DNA of 64,000 nucleotides, taken from the NCBI GenBank assembly GCA_016858145.1, contig JAEHOE010000098.1, forward strand, positions 186,001 to 250,000. The letters run 5' to 3'. A program made the translations under genes and the position numbers. The notes beneath the pieces were generated by a model, which made no database searches, was not told where the DNA came from, and saw only the letters and a program-made list of their open reading frames with translations. This document shows, one piece after another, positions 11,050 through 20,975 of this stretch. The first letter of the stretch is position 1. Every line of letters starts with the position of its first letter. This DNA is from Edaphochlamys debaryana (lineage: Eukaryota > Chlorophyta > Chlorophyceae > Chlamydomonadales).

Positions 11050-11712
11050 CGTAGACAGCACTGCGGGTGGGGCTAGGGGCAGCTAGGGCAGCTTACGGTC
11101 GGCTGTCGGGGCTGGCACGCACACTGCACCTACCGTCGGAGTTCGGGGCTGCGCGGATGGCGCTGTCGGTTGTCGGGGCTGCGCGGACTGCACTGCGGGT
11201 GGGGCTAGGGGCAGCTTATTACGGCTGTCGGCTGTCGGGGCTGCGCGGACTGCACTGTCGGTGGTCGGGGCTGCGCGGACTGCACTGTCGGCTGTCGCGC
11301 CTGCGCGGATGGCGCTGTCGGCTGTCGGGGCTGCGCGGACTGCACTGTCGGTGGTCGGGGCTGCACGGATGTCGCCGTTGGCGGTCGGGGCTGTGCAGAC
11401 TGCACTGCGGGTGGGGCTAGGGGCAGCTTACGGCTGTTGGCTGTCGGGGCTTCGCGGACTGCACTGTCGGCTGTCGGGCCTGCGCGGATGGCGCTGTCGG
11501 CTGTCGGGCCTGCGCAGACTGCGCTGTCGGCTGTCGGGGCTGCGCAGACTGCACTGTCGGCTGTCGGGGCTGCGCAGACTGCACTGTCGGCTGTCGGGCC
11601 TGCGCGGACTGCACTGTTGGCTGTCGAGCCTGCGCGGACTGCACTGTCGGCTGTCGGGGCTGCGCGGATGGCGCGGTCGGCGGTCGGGGCAGACTGCGCT
11701 GCGGGTGGGGTA
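11050..11712. repeat. 30-bp tandem satellite with higher-order structure
   Basis: Units like CTGTCGGCTGTCGGGGCTGC followed by GCGGACTGCA repeat about twenty times. Blocks are separated by a GCGGGTGGGGCTAGGGGCAG spacer seen near 11062, 11199 and 11407, with a shortened form near 11700. The 30-bp period keeps 10-residue repeats open on both strands (plus: Leu-Arg-Gly-Leu-His-Cys; minus: Gln-Ser-Ala-Gln-Pro-Arg). Nothing suggests either is translated. Confidence 0.9.
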
Positions 11713-12379
11713 GGGGCCGCGCGCTGGGCTTGGGATGGAGGCAGGCTGTCAGTTGTCGGGACTGCGCGCAGGTAGGCATGTCAGCTGTCGGCATGTCGGC
11801 TGTAGGCAGTCGAGTTCAGGCTGTGTTGGAGGTGTTCCTATGTATTGCTCCTATTTCATCTCGACCATTGTGTGCCAGTTCAAAGCTAGTTGCTTGGTGC
11901 GCGAGATGCGAGATGTTTGGCGGGGGGGGGTCGGGGCTACGGGGTGGGGATATGGAGGAGGGTAGCAGTTCGAGAGTAGGCGATTGGCAAGAGAACGCAG
12001 CGTGCAGTGCAGTATGAGTATACAAGCGCTGGGTCGTATCAAACGTGGCCTAGAGCTCGCGAAATTCGCGGGCTGTCGCTTGACCCGGGCCGGCTCAAAT
12101 CGGTGGACTACGACCTTTCACTGCGTTAGCAGTTTTAAGCGATCGTAGGTATCATAGGTACAGCAAAAGCAACCAAATAAGAGGCTCGCGGTGACAAGTC
12201 GGTGTAGGCCATGTCCCGAACTCAGCCCTTCCGTCGCGCGCACCGTTCAGCATTGCTCGCGGATACACACAAGTCACCAGGGACAAGGGAGCTGGAGCTT
12301 CTGAGAGCATGTCGCAGCGGCGCGGCGGCCGTGCCAGGGTCTCCCCCGGGGTTGGCTTGGATCACCCCCGGGGGACACC
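11713..12379. other. Spacer without recognised gene
   Basis: No coding, RNA or repeat feature is recognised beyond a GGGG run near 11924. Confidence 0.35.
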
Positions 12380-12431
12380 CGGCGCCTGACCCCCCCGGGA
12401 CACAATACCCCCAGTAGAGGTGACGTAGGGC
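12380..12431. repeat. Right member of an inverted repeat pair
   Basis: GTAGAGGTGACGTAGGGC at 12414-12431 is the perfect inverse of 8715-8732, and the inward GCGCCTGACCCCCCCGGG mirrors the left member. Confidence 0.5.
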
Positions 12432-12793
12432 AGGATGAAGACAGTTGCTTCCCACTCCCATCCAGCAGCCAGCTGCTGCTCTGCCCTGCTACTGCCTGCC
12501 TGCCCATCTCGTGCTCTATCTGCGCGCGCGCGTGCGTCCTCCGTCCTCCCAGCATGCACCCCTGCACGCCGTCACAGCCGCCGCCAGCACGCGGTCACGG
12601 CCGCCAGCTGAAAGCGCTTTTCAGATGCTAAATAGGGTACATTAGGCCCGCGATAGCACAAAACGCGTTCAAGACGCGCAGCATGTGGTCGCGAGCGACG
12701 ACCGACATTTCTTGCAGAAACTGACCTAGATGTGCCCGATGGACTCGAATCGGGTTAATATGTGATATTCTGGTAGATTTAAGCTTTCGGTCG

Positions 12794-12918
12794 GTGGGAC
12801 GCACGTGGTTGCGCGTGGGATGGTTCGGCACGGTTCAGGGCGGGCGGGGCCGCCTTGTGAACAGTGGTCCACGAACCACGCCCGAACCAGCCCGAACCGC
12901 GTCGCGAACCACGTCCCA
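12794..12918. repeat. Palindromic element, MITE-like
   Basis: The left arm (TGGGACGCACGTGGTTGCGC, then GGTTCGGCACGGTTC) and the right arm (GAACCGCGTCGCGAACCACG, then TCCCA) are imperfect inverse copies around a GC-rich centre, so the 125 bp can fold on itself. No target-site duplication could be established by eye. Confidence 0.4.
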
Positions 12919-13692
12919 TGTGAACAGGCACTTAGCGGCTGCTGCGACGAGCAAGCAGTGTTGCATCAAAGTGACAGTGACGGAAAGAGAAGTAATGTGG
13001 CAGTTCATCACGTCGACGTTGGACGTGAAACGAAGCTAGGGTCTAACCACTGCCAGGGGTGCCACGGTTCGGCGTGTAGGTACCCCGCGCTGCGTTACCT
13101 CGATTCGCGCGACCGCCTCCACAGACCTATACTTTGTCAGCTACTTGATATGCGTCGGGGGGCGCTTCCGGTGTACATCACCGCGCGCTTGAGGTCGCGA
13201 CGCATAGGGTGTCGCGACGCGGAAATGTTGAGACGAGCGCAGTCGCGCCGCACCGTATGTTTACCCTGCTGACCGCCACTCAAAGGGTTTGAATCTAAAC
13301 AAGGAAGGGATTGTGCTGTATTCACCAAACTCGTCACGGTAGCGAGCTTTGCAAAGCATGTCGGCCTGCGCTAGCGCGAGCGAGTGACCCTCTGGCGTCG
13401 TGGACGCTTGGTTGTAATGCCTTTTAGGTGGGCCCCATCGCGGCCCGGTGACCACCTAATAACGTAACGCCACCTCGTGCCCCATACACCCGCCCGCCCT
13501 CGAAGCCGACGCGTTTCCCCCCCCCCTCGTTATCCTGGGTAACGCGGCGGTAACGTAACTTGAATGAGATAGGATATGAAAATGCCGTTGTTGCGTGGGG
13601 CACACGCGCGTGGTGCAGTATGTATGGGGTCCATCTCGCTCTATCTGCACGCCCATTTGCAATGGAACAAGAGAAGATAAGTTGCAACGGCG
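12919..13692. other. Spacer before the GT77-like gene
   Basis: No gene is recognised. GTCGCGACGC occurs twice near 13194-13223. This region should contain the promoter of the transferase gene starting at 13693, but no clear TATA element is seen. Confidence 0.35.
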
Positions 13693-16600
13693 ATGATAAC
13701 GGCGATGTCAGACCCGAGACTTAACAAACGCCTTTTGCAGCCGGGCTACCGGGCTAGCTTCGTTCTCATCGCGTTGTCCCTACTGCAGCTGAGTGCCTCA
13801 GTCGCCAGCGAACAAACACCATGGATGGATCAAAAGGCAAGGGACCTGAGGTTGGCAACGCGGGCCTCGCTCATTTGCGCGCAAAGTGCCATGTGCAGCG
13901 AGGGCTTTGTGCGCCCCTTTGTGGGCGACGTGGGGCCTCTCAGCGGTCTGAAGGACTGCCTCGTGGTGAGCCTTGTGTCGTCAATGTGCTGCGCCCTACC
14001 TTCGTTGCTGCGGTCCCCGGCAATAACAACTCGGTGCCTCACACCGACCCGCCGCACCCGCCGCACCCGCCCCCACCCGCCGCACCCGCCCGCCCCCACC
14101 CGCCGCACCCGCCGTACCCGCCCCCACCCACCCCACTCCTTCTCCGTCCTCAGTCCCGATCATTTCGCCGTGAGATCATCGTCATTGCGGAGAACCGCCT
14201 TGCCCCATTGTTCATGTCCGCCTGGGGTCTCTTCATGGCGGGTTACCATCACTTCGTGGTGCGTGCGTGATTGCGCGTGCGAACGACAGCAGGTTGCATC
14301 GACCCTACTAATAAGGGGCGGGGTTCATAACACTCAGTACGGCTGTAGCAACATCCAGTTACGCTGGAACGCCAGACACTCCAAGTGCCTGAGACTTGCT
14401 TGCGGGGTTGTGTGTCACACGGTGCGTTAGCCGAGCAAGAAACCGCTCCCGTCCCATGCCCTGGCCGCCAACCATCATAGTTCATTGGCCCCAGCCAACA
14501 CTTCTGTGACCAAGCGATGGCGCTGTGGACGGAGCTGGGAAGCTGCGTCTGGTCGAGCTACGAGTTCGGGTGGGAGGAAGGGGCTTGGGGAAGGGCCTTG
14601 GGGGAGCGGCTTGAGGACGGAAGCGGCCTGAGAAAGCGACTGGGGAACTGGGGAACTGGGTGACGGACTGGGAAAGCGGTTGTAACATAACGTGGTAGCA
14701 GACAAGCCCACCCTGCCTGTGACGGGCCCCACCCTGTGACGGGGCCCACGCTGTCAAACACAGGTCCGAGATAGCCAAGTTCTACCTCGACCGGTCAGTT
14801 GATGAGAGGAATTGAGCGAGGGGATCGCTATCTAGCTGTGTTGGAGAATGTGGGGTCGCCTGACGTCTGGCCTTGGCATGACAAGTACTTCAGTGCTATG
14901 GCCTTCGGCTTTCCTCCCCTCCTCACACCTATTTATGCCCCTGCAGCTTCGCCATCATGCCCCGGGCTGCTCGACTGGGGTACAACGTCTTCATGACAGA
15001 CTCGTGAGCCCAAGGAGGGGTGATGGGGTGGGCGGGATTCCTATGAGCGAGAGACGAAAGGGTGATGGGATGGGGGATGAAGCTTGCTTGGTGGACAGTG
15101 GTGGGCAGTTGTGACACGAGGTGGCGAGGCCTTTGCAAAACCTCGGCTCTCCCGGAAGGCTGAAGCTTCTGCGCCCCTGCCTGGCGTCCCCTGCCTGGCG
15201 TCCCTGCCTGATACGACAGGGACATGATCGTCATGAATGTGCGTGCTCAGCTCTGCATTACGAGGGGGTTGGGACGGGCTTGAACGATGGCGGGCGGTGG
15301 TTGAGCGTTGGCGCTGCGCTGCCATTCGAGAGTTGGCTGCGCGCTGATGTCCTCAGCCCCCCATGTGGTGCCCCCGTGCCCAGGACATCTACTCGGTTCT
15401 GTGGTCGCCGCCGTTGCGAGACGCCAGTGGGTATTGAGGGCGGGAGGCTGGAGCGGTGGTGGCGGGGAATGGGGCTGGTGCAGTGGTGTACGGCGGAGGC
15501 AAGCGATACGTGTGTCGTGTTTCACATGTTCCCCCATTTCCCCCGCCCTGCGCGCAGCCCTGATCTCCATGGTTGACCCGGATATTGGGTGGCTGAATGA
15601 GGGGACCATGTGAGCATGCTGGTAGCGGCGAGCCCTCCGCCATGCATGCCTCCGCGTCTTGTCAGTGCTTGATGCCCACATGCATAGATAGATCCGCGCC
15701 GCACGGACATGCCGTAGCACTGCCTTCACGCCTGCGTTCATTCGGGCCGCCGGTACACGAGGCTACGTACCGGCCACCTGCCCCTGCCCCGCCCCTGCCA
15801 GGTACCTCCAGCGGGCGCGGCCCGACGGCCCCGCTGTGTGGACCATCATTGAAGTCGTCGACCGCCTCGAGAGGTGCGCGTGGCGAGCCGATCCGACCCT
15901 GACTCGGAGGGCTAGCGGACTCAGCTAGCGGACTCGGCTAGCAGACCCAGCTAGCGGAAAGAGTGCATCTATCTATCTACCCCCTCATGGCTTGACAGGC
16001 GGGCGGGAAGGTGCCGGTACCTGTAGTACCTGGACCCCACCTCAGGCAGTATGCGTGCTACGGTACCCTCCAAGCGACAGCTCGCATGTGCCCATGCATG
16101 CATGCATGCAGGTGGTGGGAGGCGTCGAGCCACATGGAGAAGCGGGGGAGGAACAAGTCATGTGGGTCTCGCAGTTGGGCCGCTTTCATCATCCAGTGAT
16201 GCCGTACCAGGGGCCCCACGGGCCAGCCTGTCAACGGCATGGCCTGAATGCGGCATCGTTTCCATTCCATTCCTGTCGGTCTGGCCTGCAGGTTGGGAGC
16301 AAATGACGCTGGCGTGAGCGGGGACGGCTTTGCGTGTGTGCGTGACGCAGGGGGCTGGGGCGGGGCGGGGGCGGCTCTGCGGCTTGGAGTGGGTGGCGAC
16401 GTGCCCACTCTAAAACCTGCCCCATCACCACCGAAATCGCCCTCCTCCTACCCATCGCTCCCCTGGCCCTCGCCCTCCCACCTTCGTGGGCGGGTGCAGT
16501 GACACGGTCCTCTCTGCCATCATGGGAAGGCCCATAGCGTACAACTGTGAGTGATCGCACTCCCAAAATAAAGCAACCAAGCCTGGGTTGACCAAGCCTG

Positions 16601-19600
16601 TGAGTGGTCGCGCGCACCCCCAAAAGCAACCAAGCCTGGGTTGACAGGACCACGCGCGCAAAGCCCTTCCCTACCCAGCCGCTGCACGCCTCTTCCCGCC
16701 CCGCATCCGCCTCCGCAGGTTGGAACAAGGTGAGGACAAGGCGGGAGCCCCCACGTCCATCGCCATCATCAGATAAAGTTGGAGCACCGCGACCGCTAGG
16801 CACTGCCATGCAGATGCAGCCGCGAAGCCTAGGCTTGTTCAATCCCTCTCAACCCTTACTCAGAGCAATGCCCACCTTCCTCTATACTTGTATGTAGGAG
16901 TCAGAACCCCAGTACGCGCGCGCGTGGGAGCGGGCGCACATGCGCCTGCTTGGCAAGGACGAGGAACGGGGGCCGGGCGTGTGGGACTACGCCGTGGAGA
17001 CCAAGGCCCCCTGGCCCGCGGTCCTGCTCAACAACCGGACAAGGGACCTCCCGGATTTCGCGCAGGAGAGGCCCGTGTGGATGCAGTCCATGCAGGTGGG
17101 TGCGAGGGTTCAGGGTTATCTATCTGGGTACTTTGCTGGAGCTGATGAGCACGTGCTCCCTTGCCTACCCTGCTCGTCCAAGCACACTAGCATGGCCTCG
17201 TGGGAAGCTGGGGGCCCTTGGCGCTGAAACACGCTAACCCCTGGCGGACCCTGTAACGCGTCATTCCTAACCCCTTCTGCTTTCCTGCCTGCCTTCCACC
17301 CGCCGCCCGAACCGCGCATGTTGTGGACTAGGTGCCAAACACGAAGGTGCGAGCTGCTGCCGTGCCCCCTCGGGGGATGGCCATGCTTGCATTCCGTGCG
17401 AATACACAGAGCAGCAAATGCAGGGTTGCCGCCTGCTTGCCGCGCGCCCCACTGACTAGCGTGTGACGCGCCGCTGACGAGCGCCCAAGGGCCCTGCAAG
17501 GCTGCGACGCCCGCAAAATCCCACTCCCGCGAGACCGACGACCGACCCGCACCCGTGCCTTACCCGAGCAGGGCGAATGGCCCGAGGAGCTGGGAGGCGA
17601 GCTGTACCCCAAAGAGCGGGGGCCCAACTCCACCCGGTGGCTACAGGTTCTCAAGGTCCGTAATGGTCGGACGTGGACGCGCAGCCCGCGCAAGCGAGCA
17701 AACAGCGACATGTGTGGCCCCTTCATGGCCCTGTCGGCACCCGGCCCTTGACTCCTCTCCAGTCCTCTCTCCGCCCTGCCGCCACAGGAAGACGGCATGG
17801 CCCTGTGGCCTGACCCGGAGGACCCTGCTCAGGTGCGAGGGACGACGAGGGAGGAGGAGAGAAACGGCGGGGAGGGGTGCGTGGCCCCTGGTGGGCTTCC
17901 TTGCGCAGGCCTCTGGGGTTTAAATGGCCTCCGTCCGCCGAAGGCACAGCTCGTCCTTTCGCTACGAAACCTGTCGCTCTATGGGTGGTCGATACCATCC
18001 ATCACAACACATATACGGTGTGGTACCGTACGCCACGGTCCATGCCCGGCCTTGTCGCTGCAGGCCGAGCGCGGGGCGTCGGTGCGCGAGGCGTTCGCCT
18101 TCATGCCGGCCTGGATGGCCACGTCCTACAGCCACTCGGGGTCCACCGGGTGGTGGAGCAGGGCCCTGAGGGCGGCGGACGAGCCGGCGCCGTACGCCCA
18201 TGCGCACTTCCTGCACTCTCCCGGCGGGGCTATCAGCAAGCAATTGCTCAAGGTGTGGACGGCGGGGTCGGTGCGTGAGGGTAGGCAAACCCCCCGTCCT
18301 TATTGGCCTCTCTCTGGGCTCCGGGGCGGGTGTACGACATTGGACCGTCATCCGATACTGGGTTTACGAGTGAGGGCTTGGTGCGGGCGCCCTGCCTGCC
18401 TTCGTGACTGAGCCTGCTCCCTCCCTCTGCTGGTGGCCCCCTCTCCCCGCCCCCGGGCCCCCGCCCACTCCCCCCTGCCCCCAGCTTGCCAACCACTACT
18501 GGAACTGGGACCTCATACACAAGCTCCACCACAAGGGCGGGGTGTACGCCTCCAGGTGCGTGCGTGTCGCGAGCCTGGCTGGGACCGCACGCGCCCGCCG
18601 CCACCCCCTCGCTCGCTCCTTAGCCATCTCAGCTTAAGCTTCTCTCCTTCCTCTCACATGCTGGCTGCTAGCTTCTTGGACACGCGGACCCTTAATTCGC
18701 GCCATTCCCCGTGCCCTCGCTCGCAGCTCCGAGCACAACCCCGTGCCGGACGTGCTCGCCTTCACGCCCGCGCTCGAGGCCAGCAACTGGACGTCGTTCG
18801 AGGAGTGGGATAACGCAACCAAGGTACCGATACCGGCTTGTCGTACCGCAGCCGTAGATGTCGTGTCACATGAGTCACATCTTTGGCTAACCCCCATTTC
18901 CTCAACCACCACCACCTTCCTTCAGGCACTCACACGTCTGGCCATGGAGATGGGGCGCGTGGCGGCCTTTCCCGCGCCGCAGTGCAACCTCTCCTGGATC
19001 CGGGTCGAGCACAACTACACAGGCCGCCTGCCCGTCGAGATTAGCATGGTAGGCAGCGTCACGACCGAAACGGTTTCGTGTGATGTACTTCATGCTAGTC
19101 GCGTGCCTGCCCTAATTGCGCCCCCGAAGCTTGACCGCCGCGCAGTAGGGCGTGCTACCAGAACGATTCAGTTGATCTTTCCTGTGCTGGGTCCGTCCCT
19201 GCGCCCCCACCCCCAGGCATCGCCGCTGCGGGACCGTGTCATCCCCTACGCCCGAATGGACGAGGGCTTCTCCAACCTCCGCTGCGTGGCGGGAGGGAGC
19301 ATGCACGAGGGCTGCCAGCGGGCGCGCTGGTGGGTGGGGTGCAGCGGCAGGCGGGGCACGTGGGGGTCTGACGGGGGGAGGCGGCAACAGGCGTGGAGGG
19401 CGGGCCCGAGGGGCGGCGGCGGGCGGGTCTCGTCATGATGGAGGTCTGCGGAGCGAAGGCCGGCAGGCGTGGAGGGGTCGGCGTACAACCCCAGCGGGCG
19501 GGCGTTTGTTTGCGTGTGGACGAGATGAAACGCAGCCGTCACTGCAGCGGTAGGCTCCCAACGTGACGGCTCGGGCCCGCGCTCCCCCACATTTATACAG

Positions 19601-20164
19601 GTACTACCCCGGCGGTATGGTGGCACCGGAGTTTGACCACTTTCTGGTGCGAGAGCGAGGAGGGAGCCCCGAGGGGCAAAACGCAAAAGACGCCGCTTTC
19701 TTCAGCGTTGCCAATGCTTCGATGAGAATCTCGCGCGCCCTTGGCCCCACCTCGCACCACGCACACTCGCCCACCGCTGCGCCCCGCAGGAGCAGAACCG
19801 GCTGCACGGCGGCGGCGAGGCCACCGCGCCGCCCGAGCTGCTGGCGCCTCCCCCCGGCGGGGGTGGACAGGACGTGGAGACGCTTGCCCACGCCCTCATG
19901 CGAGCGTTCGGGGGGCCCAGCCCGGGCCTGTCACACCCCAAGACGCCGCCGGACGTGCCCGGGCCCCCGGCGGATGTTGTCGCCGCGAAGGATGATGCCA
20001 AGCGGCCTCGGGTGCTGTGGCTGCCCGCGGCGCCGAGGCTGAGTGAGAAGGTGGGGGGCCGAGAGCAGCTGTACCGAGATCACGAGGTCGAGGATATGGG
20101 GCACATGTCGTGCGCCTGGATCCGAAACCTGCCTTACAACCGACGGAGACGTAGGAGGCTGTAA
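13693..20164 (+). CDS. GT77-like nucleotide-diphospho-sugar transferase, 22 exons
   Basis: Twenty-two GT-AG exons join to 2172 nt, a 723-aa protein, with matching phases at every junction. Residues 20-38 form a hydrophobic segment (signal anchor or signal peptide), so a Golgi-type membrane or secreted enzyme is likely. The N-terminal half is a nucleotide-sugar transferase fold: REIIVIAENRLAP, LGYNVFMTDSDMIVMN with the DxD metal/nucleotide site at D184-S-D186, DIYSVLWSPPLRDA, NEGTMYLQ, GPAVWTIIEVVDR and DTVLSAIMGRPIAY. The C-terminal half has EWPEELGGELYP, FAFMPAWMATSYSHSG and LTRLAMEMGRVAAFPAPQCN, a layout I associate with algal GT77 (Nucleotid_trans) proteins. Plant GT77 members transfer arabinose, galactose or xylose to wall glycans and hydroxyproline-rich proteins, and the substrate here is unknown. 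It ends in a six-Arg run and TAA. The exon 9/10 and exon 13 junctions are least certain. Confidence 0.85.
14040..14136. repeat. CCGCACCC-type microsatellite in intron 1
   Basis: Runs of CCGCACCCGCC and CCCCCACCCGCCGCACCC fill most of intron 1 of the transferase gene. Read as protein they give a Pro-His-Pro-Pro run, which I treat as intronic because the flanking donor (13966) and acceptor (ending 14153) join two conserved coding segments in phase. Confidence 0.75.
17249..17270 (+). mobile_element. Solo LINE 3' terminus inside an intron
   Basis: These 22 bases (CCCTGTAACGCG then TCATTCCTAA) match the terminus of the LINE at 57041-57062 with one mismatch. They lie in intron 12 of the transferase gene. 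The simplest reading is an extremely 5'-truncated insertion of the same LINE family. Chance similarity is unlikely but not excluded. Confidence 0.5.
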
Positions 20165-20901
20165 AGGTGGTGGTGGTTGGTGGTTGATTGTGGTGGTTGG
20201 TTCGTTGATTGCGTTGGAGGGGTGGACGGGTGGGGGCGGGCAGGCGAAGCGCGCATTGGCTGCACAGGGTGGGCGACAGGCGGGGTGAGCAATGGTGGGT
20301 GGCATGGGGACGCGGGGGACGGCTGTAGGTCTGCTGTGTCAGTGACCTAGAAAAATGTGATACATCACAGCAGGCGGCACCTCAGTTAACCTGGGCTACG
20401 TGGCTGACCTTAACTGCCTGCCAGAGATTCCCCTTAACCATCGTGTTGGCAGTGTCAAGGAAGACAGCGGGGGAGATGTGGCCATGTGGGTATCAGGCGT
20501 GAGAAGGATGAGAGCCCAGCGGATGGCCCGCAGGCCTTCGAGGCGCGCCCGTCTTGCCCTGCTGGAGCCGGGCCTCATTCCGGCTCCGGCTCAGGCCCAA
20601 TCCAGGAAGGCCCGCGAGGGCCCACCTGCAGCAGTGAGGGCCTGAGCTTGTGCGGGATGGGGACGGGTAAGCGGGACCAACCTGGGCCATGTCCACATTT
20701 TACCGCTTGTGGCCTCGTGGAGACGGCGCGGGGAGGCGGGGGCTCCGAAGGGGCACACACAATCGCACGTCAATCCAAAACCCGTACCGCGCGTGGCGCT
20801 ACCGCGATCACTGCATGGCTAGAGACCTGGACCACCTCTACCCTTGCCTCTACCAGCCGCATGCACCCAACAATCTTGTTGGCTACAACTCCAGAGTCGC
20901 G
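20165..20901. other. Spacer between the transferase gene and A3
   Basis: This holds the 3' UTR of the transferase gene and the upstream flank of A3. A TGTAA overlaps the transferase stop codon (20160-20164). The segment near 20690-20740 (GGGCCATGTCCA, then CCTCGTGGAGA) resembles 27690-27745 upstream of A5. The motif CACACACAATCG lies at 20754-20765, about 220 bp before the A3 start. No further gene is seen. Confidence 0.45.
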
Positions 20902-20975
20902 ATCTCCGCCGCAACTTGCGCACCCAGCCCGGTCGCAAAGTGACTTTCCCACCGCATAACGCACAGTAAAATCCA
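20902..20975 (+). promoter_or_regulatory. Immediate 5' flank of A3, identical to that of A1
   Basis: Identical to 549-622. Upstream of 20902 the two loci diverge completely, which fixes the breakpoint of the duplication to one base. Confidence 0.7.

Larger units (their letters stand above)
13693..20164 (+). other. Exon map of the GT77-like gene
   Basis: Exons: 13693-13965, 14154-14258, 14481-14569, 14764-14793, 14947-15003, 15220-15238, 15384-15426, 15558-15609, 15802-15873, 16500-16546, 16719-16729, 16898-17095, 17332-17346, 17572-17655, 17788-17832, 18064-18270, 18485-18555, 18727-18823, 18926-19048, 19217-19329, 19601-19646, 19790-20164. Boundaries were chosen from GT/AG sites that keep the frame and restore family motifs. 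Exons of 19 nt (15220), 11 nt (16719) and 15 nt (17332) are unusually small. Confidence 0.75.

Noticed and set aside
9773..11061. Long minus-strand open frames (257-356 codons) of repeated HTHGVGSA-type sequence
   Set aside because: They exist because the 71-bp satellite unit lacks stops in all minus frames. No start context, no unique sequence, no second line of support.
11067..11794. Open frames with 10-residue repeats on both strands
   Set aside because: A 30-bp satellite is automatically open in several frames. Equal openness on both strands argues against coding.
12731..12760. Possible tRNA T-arm (GACTCGAATCGGG)
   Set aside because: No matching acceptor stem, D-arm or anticodon arm could be found around it.
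13693..14430. Stand-alone 245-codon ORF
   Set aside because: Only the first 91 codons belong to the transferase gene. The rest is intron 1 (the CCGCACCC microsatellite) and out-of-frame sequence.
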